A stretch of DNA of 64,000 nt from positions 310,001 to 374,000 of the forward strand of contig NW_027096047.1 in assembly GCF_040115645.1 (NCBI RefSeq), given 5' to 3'. Positions within the stretch are counted from its first letter, which is position 1; the number at the start of each line of letters is the position of its first letter. Both the position numbers and the translations under genes were made by a program. Below, piece by piece: positions 34,743 to 47,800 of this stretch. The DNA comes from Euwallacea fornicatus (taxonomy: Eukaryota > Arthropoda > Insecta > Coleoptera > Curculionidae). The notes under the pieces were generated by a model. The model was not told the DNA's origin. It saw nothing but the letters and a program-made list of their open reading frames with translations, and did not search any database.

Positions 34743-36684
34743 CACATTTGCCGAAGTTACCGAGCTTCAAAGTTTGAAAAGTCACAAAATATGTGTGTTT
34801 GAGCACATAAAGTACTATTATTCTTGGAAATTCAACAAGATGCAATCATGATGTGTTGTGTCATTTTAAAGATCTCGTCGAGCTGATTAATTTGACACTT
34901 TGTTTAACAAATTTGGTCCACATTTGCCGAAGTTACCAAGCTTCAAAGTTTGAAGAGCCTCAAAAGATGGGTGTTTGAGCACATAAAGTACAATTTTTCT
35001 TGGAAGTTCAACAAGATGCAATCATGATCTGTTGTGTCATTTTAAAGATGTCGTCGAGCTGATTAATTTGACACTTTGTTTAACAAATTTGGTCCACATT
35101 TGCCGAAGTTACCGAGCTTCAAAATTTGAAAAGTCACAAAATATGTGTGTTTGAGCTCATAAAGTACTATTATTCTTGGAAATTCAACAAGATGCAATCA
35201 TGATGTGTTGTGTCATTTTAAAGATGTCGTCGAGCTGATTAATTTGACACTTTGTTTAACAAATTTGGTCCACATTTGCCGAAGTTACCGAGCTTCAAAG
35301 TTCGAAAAGTCACAAAATATGTGTGTTTGAGCTCATAAAGTACTATTTTTCTTGGAAGTTCAACAAGATGCAATCATGATGTGTTGTGTCATTTTAAAGA
35401 TCTCGTCGAGCTGATTAATTTGACACTTTCTTTAACAAATTTGGTCCACATTTGCCGAAGTTACCGAGCTTCAAAGTTCGAAAAGTCACAAAATATGTGT
35501 GTTTGAGCACATAAAGTACTATTTTTCTTGGAAGTTCAACAAGATGCAATCATGATGTGTTGTGAAATCTTCAAAATCTTGTCGTCGAGCTGATTAATTT
35601 GACACATTGTTTAACAAATTTGGTCCACATTTGCCGAAGTTACCAAGCTTCAAAGTTTGAAGAGCCTCAAAAGATGGGTGTTTGAGCACATAAAGTACAA
35701 TTTTTCTTGGAAGTTCAACAAGATGCAATCATGATGTGTTGTGACATCTTCAAAATCTTGTCGAGCTACTTAATTTGACACTTTGTTTAACAAATTTGGT
35801 CAACATTTGCCGAAGTTACCGAGCTTCAAAGTTCGAAAAGTCACAAAATATGTGTGTTTGAGCACATAAAGTACTATTTTTCTTGGAAGTTCAACAAGAT
35901 GCAATCATGATGTGTTGTGTCATTTTAAAGATCTCGTCGAGCTGATTAATTTGACACTTTGTTTAACAAATTTGGTCCACATTTGCCGAAGTTACCGAGC
36001 TTCAAAGTTTGAAAAGTCACAAAATATGTGTGTTTGAGCACATAAAGTACTATTTTTCTTGGAAGTTCAACAAGATGCAATCATGATGTGTTGTGAAATC
36101 TTCAAAATCTTGTCGTCGAGCTGATTAATTTGACACATTGTTTAACAAATTTGGTCCACATTTGCCGAAGTTACCGAGCTTCAAAGTTTGAAAAGTCACA
36201 AAATATGTGTGTTTGAGCACATAAAGTACTATTTTTCTTGGAAATTCAACAAGATGCAATCATGATGTGTTGTGTCATTTTAAAGATCTCGTCGAGCTGA
36301 TTAATTTGACACTTTGTTTAACAAATTTGGTCCACATTTGCCGAAGTTACCGAGCTTCAAAGTTTGAAAAGTCACAAAATATGTGTGTTTGAGCACATAA
36401 AGTACTATTTTTCTTGGAAATTCAACAAGATGCAATCATGATGTGTTGTGTCATTTTAAAGATCTCGTCGAGCTGATTAATTTGACACTTTGTTTAACAA
36501 ATTTGGTCCACATTTGCCGAAGTTACCGAGCTTCAAAGTTTGAAAAGTCACAAAATATGTGTGTTTGAGCACATAAAGTACAATTTTTCTTGGAAGTTCA
36601 ACAAGATGCAATCATGATCTGTTGTGTCATTTTAAAGATGTCGTCGAGCTGATTAATTTGACACTTTGTTTAACAAATTTGGTC
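34743..36684 (+). repeat. Mixed monomers, first trimer-like unit
   Basis: This stretch is satellite throughout. It holds the partial third pentamer and then a 'ctttctttaac' junction near 35.43 kb. A unit at 35447-35977 follows, with 'ttcgaaaag' K, 'accaagc'/'gatggg' C type, and a 'ggtcaacattt' monomer, resembling the 531-534 bp trimers further right. The rest is plain T and K monomers. Confidence 0.82.
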
Positions 36685-37039
36685 CACATTTGCCGAAGTT
36701 ACCGAGCTTCAAAGTTTGAAGAGCCTCAAAAGATGTGTGTTTGAGCACATAAAGTACTATTTTTCTTGGAAGTTCAACAAGATGCAATCATGATGTGTTG
36801 TGAAATCTTCAAAATCTTGTCGTCGAGCTGATTAATTTGACACTTAGTTTAACAAATTTGGTCCACATTTGCCGAAGTTACCGAGCTTCAAAGTTTGAAA
36901 AGTCACAAAAGATGTGTGTTTGAGCACATAAAGTACAATTTTTCTTGGAAGTTCAACAAGATGCAATCATGATGTGTTGTGACATCTTCAAAATCTTGTC
37001 GAGCTACTTAATTTGTCACTTTGTTTAACAAATTTGGTC
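36685..37039 (+). repeat. 355 bp dimer, first of two in tandem
   Basis: A K monomer with the rare 'cacttagtttaac' and a C monomer with 'gtcacaaaagatg' and 'aatttgtcac' are repeated at 37040-37394. The 'ttagttt' marker occurs at 36846 and 37201, 355 bp apart. Confidence 0.89.
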
Positions 37040-37394
37040 CATATTTGCCGAAGTTACCAAGCTTCAAAGTTTGAAGAGCCTCAAAAGATGGGTGTTTGAG
37101 CACATAAAGTACTATTTTTCTTGGAAGTTCAACAAGATGCAATCATGATGTGTTGTGAAATCTTCAAAATCTTGTCGTCGAGCTGATTAATTTGACACTT
37201 AGTTTAACAAATTTGGTCCACATTTGCCGAAGTTACCGAGCTTCAAAGTTTGAAAAGTCACAAAAGATGTGTGTTTGAGCACATAAAGTACAATTTTTCT
37301 TGGAAGTTCAACAAGATGCAATCATGATGTGTTGTGACATCTTCAAAATCTTGTCGAGCTACTTAATTTGTCACTTTGTTTAACAAATTTGGTC
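37040..37394 (+). repeat. 355 bp dimer, second of two in tandem
   Basis: This is a copy of 36685-37039. It begins with 'catattt' and an 'accaagc'/'gatggg' front half joined to the K rear half. The first monomer is therefore a hybrid relative to its partner. Confidence 0.88.
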
Positions 37395-37573
37395 CATATT
37401 TGCCGAAGTTACCAAGCTTCAAAGTTTGAAGAGCCTCAAAAGATGTGTGTTTGAGCACATAAAGTACTATTTTTCTTGGAAGTTCAACAAGATGCAATCA
37501 TGATGTGTTGTGAAATCTTCAAAATCTTGTCGTCGAGCTGATTAATTTGACACTTTGTTTAACAAATTTGGTC

Positions 37574-40500
37574 CACATTTGCCGAAGTTACCGAGCTTCA
37601 AAGTTCGAAAAGTCACAAAATATGTGTGTTTGAGCACATAAAGTACTATTTTTCTTGGAAGTTCAACAAGATGCAATCATGATGTGTTGTGAAATCTTCA
37701 AAATCTTGTCGTCGAGCTGATTAATTTGACACATTGTTTAACAAATTTGGTCCACATTTGCCGAAGTTACCAAGCTTCAAAGTTTGAAGAGCCTCAAAAG
37801 ATGGGTGTTTGAGCACATAAAGTACAATTTTTCTTGGAAGTTCAACAAGATGCAATCATGATGTGTTGTGACATCTTCAAAATCTTGTCGAGCTACTTAA
37901 TTTGACACTTTGTTTAACAAATTTGGTCAACATTTGCCGAAGTTACCGAGCTTCAAAGTTCGAAAAGTCACAAAATATGTGTGTTTGAGCACATAAAGTA
38001 CTATTTTTCTTGGAAGTTCAACAAGATGCAATCATGATGTGTTGTGAAATCTTCAAAATCTTGTCGTCGAGCTGATTAATTTGACACTTTGTTTAACAAA
38101 TTTGGTCCACATTTGCCGAAGTTACCGAGCTTCAAAGTTCGAAAAGTCACAAAATATGTGTGTTTGAGCACATAAAGTACTATTTTTCTTGGAAGTTCAA
38201 CAAGATGCAATCATGATGTGTTGTGAAATCTTCAAAATCTTGTCGTCGAGCTGATTAATTTGACACATTGTTTAACAAATTTGGTCCACATTTGCCGAAG
38301 TTACCAAGCTTCAAAGTTTGAAGAGCCTCAAAAGATGGGTGTTTGAGCACATAAAGTACAATTTTTCTTGGAAGTTCAACAAGATGCAATCATGATGTGT
38401 TGTGACATCTTCAAAATCTTGTCGAGCTACTTAATTTGACACTTTGTTTAACAAATTTGGTCAACATTTGCCGAAGTTACCGAGCTTCAAAGTTCGAAAA
38501 GTCACAAAATATGTGTGTTTGAGCACATAAAGTACTATTTTTCTTGGAAGTTCAACAAGATGCAATCATGATGTGTTGTGAAATCTTCAAAATCTTGTCA
38601 TCGAGCTGATTAATTTGACACATTGTTTAACAAATTTGGTCCACATTTGCCGAAGTTACCGAGCTTCAAAGTTCGAAAAGTCACAAAATATGTGTGTTTG
38701 AGCACATAAAGTACTATTTTTCTTGGAAATTCAACAAGATGCAATCATGATGTGTTGTGTCATTTTAAAGATCTCGTCGAACTGATTAATTTGACACTTT
38801 GTTTAACAAATTTGGTCCACATTTGCCGAAGTTACCAAGCTTCAAAGTTTGAAGAGCCTCAAAAGATGGGTGTTTGAGCACATAAAGTACAATTTTTCTT
38901 GGAAGTTCAACAAGATGCAATCATGATGTGTTGTGACATCTTCAAAATCTTGTCGAGCTACTTAATTTGACACTTTGTTTAACAAATTTGGTCAACATTT
39001 GCCGAAGTTACCGAGCTTCAAAGTTCGAAAAGTCACAAAATATGTGTGTTTGAGCACATAAAGTACTATTTTTCTTGGAAGTTCAACAAGATGCAATCAT
39101 GATGTGTTGTGAAATCTTCAAAATCTTGTCATCGAGCTGATTAATTTGACACATTGTTTAACAAATTTGGTCCACATTTGCCGAAGTTACCGAGCTTCAA
39201 AGTTCGAAAAGTCACAAAATATGTGTGTTTGAGCACATAAAGTACTATTTTTCTTGGAAGTTCAACAAGATGCAATCATGATGTGTTGTGAAATCTTCAA
39301 AATCTTGTCGTCGAGCTGATTAATTTGACACATTGTTTAACAAATTTGGTCCACATTTGCCGAAGTTACCGAGCTTCAAAGTTTGAAAAGTCACAAAATA
39401 TGTGTGTTTGAGCACATAAAGTACTATTATTCTTGGAAATTCAACAAGATGCAATCATGATGTGTTGTGTCATTTTAAAGATCTCGTCGAGCTGATTAAT
39501 TTGACACTTTGTTTAACAAATTTGGTCCACATTTGCCGAAGTTACCGAGCTTCAAAGTTTGAAAAGTCACAAAATATGTGTGTTTGAGCACATAAAGTAC
39601 TATTTTTCTTGGAAATTCAACAAGATGCAATCATGATGTGTTGTGTCATTTTAAAGATCTCGTCGAGCTGATTAATTTGACACTTTGTTTAACAAATTTG
39701 GTCCACATTTGCCGAAGTTACCGAGCTTCAAAGTTTGAAAAGTCACAAAATATGTGTGTTTGAGCACATAAAGTACTATTTTTCTTGGAAATTCAACAAG
39801 ATGCAATCATGATGTGTTGTGTCATTTTAAAGATCTCGTCGAGCTGATTAATTTGACACTTTGTTTAACAAATTTGGTCCACATTTGCCGAAGTTACCGA
39901 GCTTCAAAGTTTGAAAAGTCACAAAATATGTGTGTTTGAGCACATAAAGTACTATTTTTCTTGGAAATTCAACAAGATGCAATCATGATGTGTTGTGTCA
40001 TTTTAAAGATCTCGTCGAGCTGATTAATTTGACACTTTGTTTAACAAATTTGGTCCACATTTGCCGAAGTTACCGAGCTTCAAAGTTTGAAAAGTCACAA
40101 AATATGTGTGTTTGAGCACATAAAGTACTATTTTTCTTGGAAGTTCAACAAGATGCAATCATGATGTGTTGTGAAATCTTCAAAATCTTGTCGTCGAGCT
40201 GATTAATTTGACACATTGTTTAACAAATTTGGTCCACATTTGCCGAAGTTACCGAGCTTCAAAGTTTGAAAAGTCACAAAATATGTGTGTTTGAGCACAT
40301 AAAGTACTATTTTTCTTGGAAATTCAACAAGATGCAATCATGATGTGTTGTGTCATTTTAAAGATCTCGTCGAGCTTATTAATTTGACACTTTGTTTAAC
40401 AAATTTGGTCCACATTTGCCGAAGTTACCGAGCTTCAAAGTTTGAAAAGTCACAAAATATGTGTGTTTGAGCACATAAAGTACTATTTTTCTTGGAAGTT

Positions 40501-40942
40501 CAACAAGATGCAATCATGATGTGTTGTGAAATCTTCAAAATCTTGTCGTCGAGCTGATTAATTTGACACTTTATTTAACAAATTTGGTCCACATTTGCCG
40601 AAGTTACCGAGCTTCAAAGTTTGAAAAGTCACAAAAGATGTGTGTTTGAGCACATAAAGTACAATTTTTCTTGGAAGTTCAACAAGATGCAATCATGATG
40701 TGTTGTGACATCTTCAAAATCTTGTCGAGCTACTTAATTTGTCACTTTGTTTAACAAATTTGGTCCATATTTGCCGAAGTTACCGAGCTTCAAAGTTTGA
40801 AGTCACAAAATATGTGTGTTTGAGCTCATAAAGTACTATTTTTCTTGGAAGTTCAACAAGATGCAATCATGATGTGTTGTGAAATCTTCAAAATCTTGTC
40901 GTCGAGCTGATTAATTTGACACTTTGTTTAACAAATTTGGTC
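37574..40942 (+). repeat. Superunit of 3,369 bp with three tandem trimers
   Basis: Trimers start at 37574, 38108 and 38642 (534, 534 and 531 bp). Each has a 'ttcgaaaag' monomer, an 'accaagc'/'gatggg' C monomer and a 'ggtcaacattt'/'ttcgaaaag' K monomer. From 39173 come T and K monomers, a 'ctttatttaac' marker at about 40570, and a 174 bp monomer near 40.8 kb. The same order returns from 40943 in a shorter form. The 886 bp length difference equals one trimer (534) plus two monomers (352). Confidence 0.87.
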
Positions 40943-43425
40943 CACATTTGCCGAAGTTACCGAGCTTCAAAGTTCGAAAAGTCACAAAATATGTGTGTTT
41001 GAGCACATAAAGTACTATTTTTCTTGGAAGTTCAACAAGATGCAATCATGATGTGTTGTGAAATCTTCAAAATCTTGTCGTCGAGCTGATTAATTTGACA
41101 CATTGTTTAACAAATTTGGTCCACATTTGCCGAAGTTACCAAGCTTCAAAGTTTGAAGAGCCTCAAAAGATGGGTGTTTGAGCACATAAAGTACAATTTT
41201 TCTTGGAAGTTCAACAAGATGCAATCATGATGTGTTGTGACATCTTCAAAATCTTGTCGAGCTACTTAATTTGACACTTTGTTTAACAAATTTGGTCAAC
41301 ATTTGCCGAAGTTACCGAGCTTCAAAGTTCGAAAAGTCACAAAATATGTGTGTTTGAGCACATAAAGTACTATTTTTCTTGGAAGTTCAACAAGATGCAA
41401 TCATGATGTGTTGTGAAATCTTCAAAATCTTGTCGTCGAGCTGATTAATTTGACACATTGTTTAACAAATTTGGTCCACATTTGCCGAAGTTACCGAGCT
41501 TCAAAGTTTGAAAAGTCACAAAATATGTGTGTTTGAGCACATAAAGTACTATTATTCTTGGAAATTCAACAAGATGCAATCATGATGTGTTGTGTCATTT
41601 TAAAGATCTCGTCGAACTGATTAATTTGACACTTTGTTTAACAAATTTGGTCCACATTTGCCGAAGTTACCAAGCTTCAAAGTTTGAAGAGCCTCAAAAG
41701 ATGGGTGTTTGAGCACATAAAGTACAATTTTTCTTGGAAGTTCAACAAGATGCAATCATGATGTGTTGTGACATCTTCAAAATCTTGTCGAGCTACTTAA
41801 TTTGACACTTTGTTTAACAAATTTGGTCAACATTTGCCGAAGTTACCGAGCTTCAAAGTTCGAAAAGTCACAAAATATGTGTGTTTGAGCACATAAAGTA
41901 CTATTTTTCTTGGAAGTTCAACAAGATGCAATCATGATGTGTTGTGAAATCTTCAAAATCTTGTCATCGAGCTGATTAATTTGACACATTGTTTAACAAA
42001 TTTGGTCCACATTTGCCGAAGTTACCGAGCTTCAAAGTTCGAAAAGTCACAAAATATGTGTGTTTGAGCACATAAAGTACTATTTTTCTTGGAAGTTCAA
42101 CAAGATGCAATCATGATGTGTTGTGAAATCTTCAAAATCTTGTCGTCGAGCTGATTAATTTGACACATTGTTTAACAAATTTGGTCCACATTTGCCGAAG
42201 TTACCGAGCTTCAAAGTTTGAAAAGTCACAAAATATGTGTGTTTGAGCACATAAAGTACTATTTTTCTTGGAAATTCAACAAGATGCAATCATGATGTGT
42301 TGTGTCATTTTAAAGATCTCGTCGAGCTGATTAATTTGACACTTTGTTTAACAAATTTGGTCCACATTTGCCGAAGTTACCGAGCTTCAAAGTTTGAAAA
42401 GTCACAAAATATGTGTGTTTGAGCACATAAAGTACTATTTTTCTTGGAAGTTCAACAAGATGCAATCATGATGTGTTGTGAAATCTTCAAAATCTTGTCG
42501 TCGAGCTGATTAATTTGACACATTGTTTAACAAATTTGGTCCACATTTGCCGAAGTTACCGAGCTTCAAAGTTTGAAAAGTCACAAAATATGTGTGTTTG
42601 AGCACATAAAGTACTATTTTTCTTGGAAATTCAACAAGATGCAATCATGATGTGTTGTGTCATTTTAAAGATCTCGTCGAGCTGATTAATTTGACACTTT
42701 GTTTAACAAATTTGGTCCACATTTGCCGAAGTTACCGAGCTTCAAAGTTTGAAAAGTCACAAAATATGTGTGTTTGAGCACATAAAGTACTATTTTTCTT
42801 GGAAGTTCAACAAGATGCAATCATGATGTGTTGTGACATCTTCAAAATCTTGTCGAGCTACTTAATTTGTCACTTTGTTTAACAAATTTGGTCCACATTT
42901 GCCGAAGTTACCGAGCTTCAAAGTTTGAAAAGTCACAAAAGATGTGTGTTTGAGCACATAAAGTACAATTTTTCTTGGAAGTTCAACAAGATGCAATCAT
43001 GATGTGTTGTGAAATCTTCAAAATCTTGTCGTCGAGCTGATTAATTTGACACTTTATTTAACAAATTTGGTCCACATTTGCCGAAGTTACCGAGCTTCAA
43101 AGTTTGAAAAGTCACAAAAGATGTGTGTTTGAGCACATAAAGTACAATTTTTCTTGGAAGTTCAACAAGATGCAATCATGATGTGTTGTGACATCTTCAA
43201 AATCTTGTCGAGCTACTTAATTTGTCACTTTGTTTAACAAATTTGGTCCATATTTGCCGAAGTTACCGAGCTTCAAAGTTTGAAGTCACAAAATATGTGT
43301 GTTTGAGCTCATAAAGTACTATTTTTCTTGGAAGTTCAACAAGATGCAATCATGATGTGTTGTGAAATCTTCAAAATCTTGTCGTCGAGCTGATTAATTT
43401 GACACTTTGTTTAACAAATTTGGTC
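40943..43425 (+). repeat. Superunit of 2,483 bp with two tandem trimers
   Basis: Trimers start at 40943 (534 bp) and 41477 (531 bp), followed by T and K monomers. The 'ctttatttaac' marker lies near 43051 and a 174 bp monomer near 43.28 kb. Positions 40510-41548 match 42993-44031 at offset 2,483. The next trimer begins at 43426. Confidence 0.87.
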
Positions 43426-44845
43426 CACATTTGCCGAAGTTACCGAGCTTCAAAGTTCGAAAAGTCACAAAATATGTGTGTTTGAGCACATAAAGTACTA
43501 TTTTTCTTGGAAGTTCAACAAGATGCAATCATGATGTGTTGTGAAATCTTCAAAATCTTGTCGTCGAGCTGATTAATTTGACACATTGTTTAACAAATTT
43601 GGTCCACATTTGCCGAAGTTACCAAGCTTCAAAGTTTGAAGAGCCTCAAAAGATGGGTGTTTGAGCACATAAAGTACAATTTTTCTTGGAAGTTCAACAA
43701 GATGCAATCATGATGTGTTGTGACATCTTCAAAATCTTGTCGAGCTACTTAATTTGACACTTTGTTTAACAAATTTGGTCAACATTTGCCGAAGTTACCG
43801 AGCTTCAAAGTTCGAAAAGTCACAAAATATGTGTGTTTGAGCACATAAAGTACTATTTTTCTTGGAAGTTCAACAAGATGCAATCATGATGTGTTGTGAA
43901 ATCTTCAAAATCTTGTCGTCGAGCTGATTAATTTGACACATTGTTTAACAAATTTGGTCCACATTTGCCGAAGTTACCGAGCTTCAAAGTTTGAAAAGTC
44001 ACAAAATATGTGTGTTTGAGCACATAAAGTACTATTTTTCTTGGAAGTTCAACAAGATGCAATCATGATGTGTTGTGAAATCTTCAAAATCTTGTCGTCG
44101 AGCTGATTAATTTGACACATTGTTTAACAAATTTGGTCCACATTTGCCGAAGTTACCGAGCTTCAAAGTTTGAAAAGTCACAAAATATGTGTGTTTGAGC
44201 ACATAAAGTACTATTATTCTTGGAAATTCAACAAGATGCAATCATGATGTGTTGTGTCATTTTAAAGATCTCGTCGAGCTGATTAATTTGACACTTTGTT
44301 TAACAAATTTGGTCCACATTTGCTGAAGTTACCTAGCTTCAAAGTTTGAAGAGCCTCAAAAGATGTGTGTTTGAGCACATAAAGTACAATTTTTCTTGGA
44401 AGTTCAACAAGATGCAATCATGATCTGTTGTGTCATTTTAAAGATGTCGTCGAGCTGATTAATTTGACACTTTGTTTAACAAATTTGGTCCACATTTGCT
44501 GAAGTTACCTAGCTTCAAAGTTTGAAGAGCCTCAAAAGATGTGTGTTTGAGCACATAAAGTACTATTTTTCTTGGAAGTTCAACAAGATGCAATCATGAT
44601 GTGTTGTGAAATCTTCAAAATCTTGTCGTCGAGCTGATTAATTTGACACATTGTTTAACAAATTTGGTCCACATTTGCCGAAGTTACCGAGCTTCAAAGT
44701 TTGAAAAGTCACAAAATATGTGTGTTTGAGCACATAAAGTACTATTATTCTTGGAAATTCAACAAGATGCAATCATGATGTGTTGTGTCATTTTAAAGAT
44801 CTCGTCGAGCTGATTAATTTGACACTTTGTTTAACAAATTTGGTC
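43426..44845 (+). repeat. Third trimer start and transition to the giant HOR
   Basis: A trimer at 43426-43959 repeats 40943-41476. Then two K monomers and a 'tattattc' monomer lead into copies of the 'tttgctgaagttacctagc' monomer (about 44.32, 44.50 and 44.85 kb). That monomer marks the start of each giant HOR unit to the right, so the changeover between two HOR families lies in about 1 kb here. Confidence 0.83.
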
Positions 44846-47800
44846 CACATTTGCTGAAGTTACCTAGCTTCAAAGTTTGAAGAGCCTCAAAAGATGTGTG
44901 TTTGAGCACATAAAGTACAATTTTTCTTGGAAGTTCAACAAGATGCAATCATGATGTGTTGTGTCATTTTAAAGATCTCGTCGAGCTGATTAATTTGACA
45001 CTTTGTTTAACAAATTTGGTCCACATTTGCCGAAGTTACCAAGCTTCAAAGTTTGAAGAGCCTCAAAAGATGGGTGTTTGAGCACATAAAGTACAATTTT
45101 TCTTGGAAGTTCAACAAGATGCAATCATGATGTGTTGTGACATCTTCAAAATCTTGTCGAGCTACTTAATTTGACACTTTGTTTAACAAATTTGGTCCAC
45201 ATTTGCCGAAGTTACCGAGCTTCAAAGTTTGAAAAGTCACAAAATATGTGTGTTTGAGCACATAAAGTACTATTATTCTTGGAAATTCAACAAGATGCAA
45301 TCATGATGTGTTGTGTCATTTTAAAGATCTCGTCGAGCTGATTAATTTGACACTTTGTTTAACAAATTTGGTCCACATTTGCCGAAGTTACCGAGCTTCA
45401 AAGTTCGAAAAGTCACAAAATATGTGTGTTTGAGCACATAAAGTACTATTTTTCTTGGAAGTTCAACAAGATGCAATCATGATGTGTTGTGTCATTTTAA
45501 AGATCTCGTCGAGCTGATTAATTTGACACTTTGTTTAACAAATTTGGTCCACATTTGCCGAAGTTACCAAGCTTCAAAGTTTGAAGAGCCTCAAAAGATG
45601 GGTGTTTGAGCACATAAAGTACAATTTTTCTTGGAAGTTCAACAAGATGCAATCATGATGTGTTGTGACATCTTCAAAATCTTGTCGAGCTACTTAATTT
45701 GACACTTTGTTTAACAAATTTGGTCCACATTTGCCGAAGTTACCGAGCTTCAAAGTTTGAAAAGTCACAAAATATGTGTGTTTGAGCACATAAAGTACTA
45801 TTTTTCTTGGAAATTCAACAAGATGCAATCATGATGTGTTGTGTCATTTTAAAGATCTCGTCGAGCTGATTAATTTGACACTTTGTTTAACAAATTTGGT
45901 CCACATTTGCCGAAGTTACCGAGCTTCAAAGTTTGAAAAGTCACAAAATATGTGTGTTTGAGCACATAAAGTACTATTATTCTTGGAAGTTCAACAAGAT
46001 GCAATCATGATGTGTTGTGTATATTTTAAAGATCTCGTCGAGCTGATTAATTTGACACTTTGTTTAACAAATTTGGTCCACATTTGCCGAAGTTACCAAG
46101 CTTCAAAGTTTGAAGAGCCTCAAAAGATGGGTGTTTGAGCACATAAAGTACAATTTTTCTTGGAAGTTCAACAAGATGCAATCATGATCTGTTGTGTCAT
46201 TTTAAAGATGTCGTCGAGCTGATTAATTTGACACTTTGTTTAACAAATTTGGTCCACATTTGCCGAAGTTACCGAGCTTCAAAGTTCGAAAAGTCACAAA
46301 ATATGTGTGTTTGAGCACATAAAGTACTATTTTTCTTGGAAGTTCAACAAGATGCAATCATGATGTGTTGTGAAATCTTCAAAATCTTGTCGTCGAGCTG
46401 ATTAATTTGACACATTGTTTAACAAATTTGGTCCACATTTCCCGAAGTTACCGAGCTTCAAAGTTTGAAAAGTCACAAAATATGTGTGTTTGAGCACATA
46501 AAGTACTATTATTCTTGGAAATTCAACAAGATGCAATCATGATGTGTTGTGTCATTTTAAAGATCTCGTCGAGCTGATTAATTTGACACTTTGTTTAACA
46601 AATTTGGTCCACATTTGCCGAAGTTACCGAGCTTCAAAATTTGAAAAGTCACAAAATATGTGTGTTTGAGCACATAAAGTACTATTTTTCTTGGAAATTC
46701 AACAAGATGCAATCATGAAGTGTTGTGTCATTTTAAAGATCTCGTCGAGCTGATTAATTTGACACTTTGTTTAACAAATTTGGTCCACATTTGCCGAAGT
46801 TACCAAGCTTCAAAGTTTGAAGAGCCTCAAAAGATGTGTGTTTGAGCACATAAAGTACTATTTTTCTTGGAAGTTCAACAAGATGCAATCATGATCTGTT
46901 GTGTCATTTTAAAGATGTCGTCGAGCTGATTAATTTGACACTTTGTTTAACAAATTTGGTCCACATTTGCCGAAGTTACTGATCTTCAAAGTTTGAAAAG
47001 TCACAAAATATGTGTGTTTGAGCACATAAAGTACAATTTTTCTTGGAAGTTCAACAAGATGCAATCATGATCTGTTGTGTCATTTTAAAGATGTCGTCGA
47101 GCTGATTAATTTGACACTTTGTTTAACAAATTTGGTCCACATTTGCCGAAGTTACCGAGCTTCAAAGTTTGAAAAGTCACAAAATATGTGTGTTTGAGCA
47201 CATAAAGTACAATTTTTCTTGGAAGTTCAACAAGATGCAATCATGATCTGTTGTGTCATTTTAAAGATGTCGTCGAGCTGATTAATTTGACACTTTGTTT
47301 AACAAATTTGGTCCACATTTGCCGAAGTTACCGAGCTTCAAAGTTTGAAGAGCCTCAAAAGATGTGTGTTTGAGCACATAAAGTACTATTTTTCTTGGAA
47401 GTTCAACAAGATGCAATCATGATGTGTTGTGAAATCTTCAAAATCTTGTCGTCGAGCTGATTAATTTGACACATTGTTTAACAAATTTGGTCCACATTTG
47501 CCGAAGTTACCGAGCTTCAAAGTTTGAAGAGCCTCAAAAGATGTGTGTTTGAGCACATAAAGTACAATTTTTCTTGGAAGTTCAACAAGATGCAATCATG
47601 ATCTGTTGTGTCATTTTAAAGATGTCGTCGAGCTGATTAATTTGACACTTTGTTTAACAAATTTGGTCCACATTTGCCGAAGTTACCGAGCTTCAAAGTT
47701 TGAAGAGCCTCAAAAGATGTGTGCTTGAGCACATAAAGTACTATTTTTCTTGGAAGTTCAACAAGATGCAATCATGATCTGTTGTGTCATTTTAAAGATG

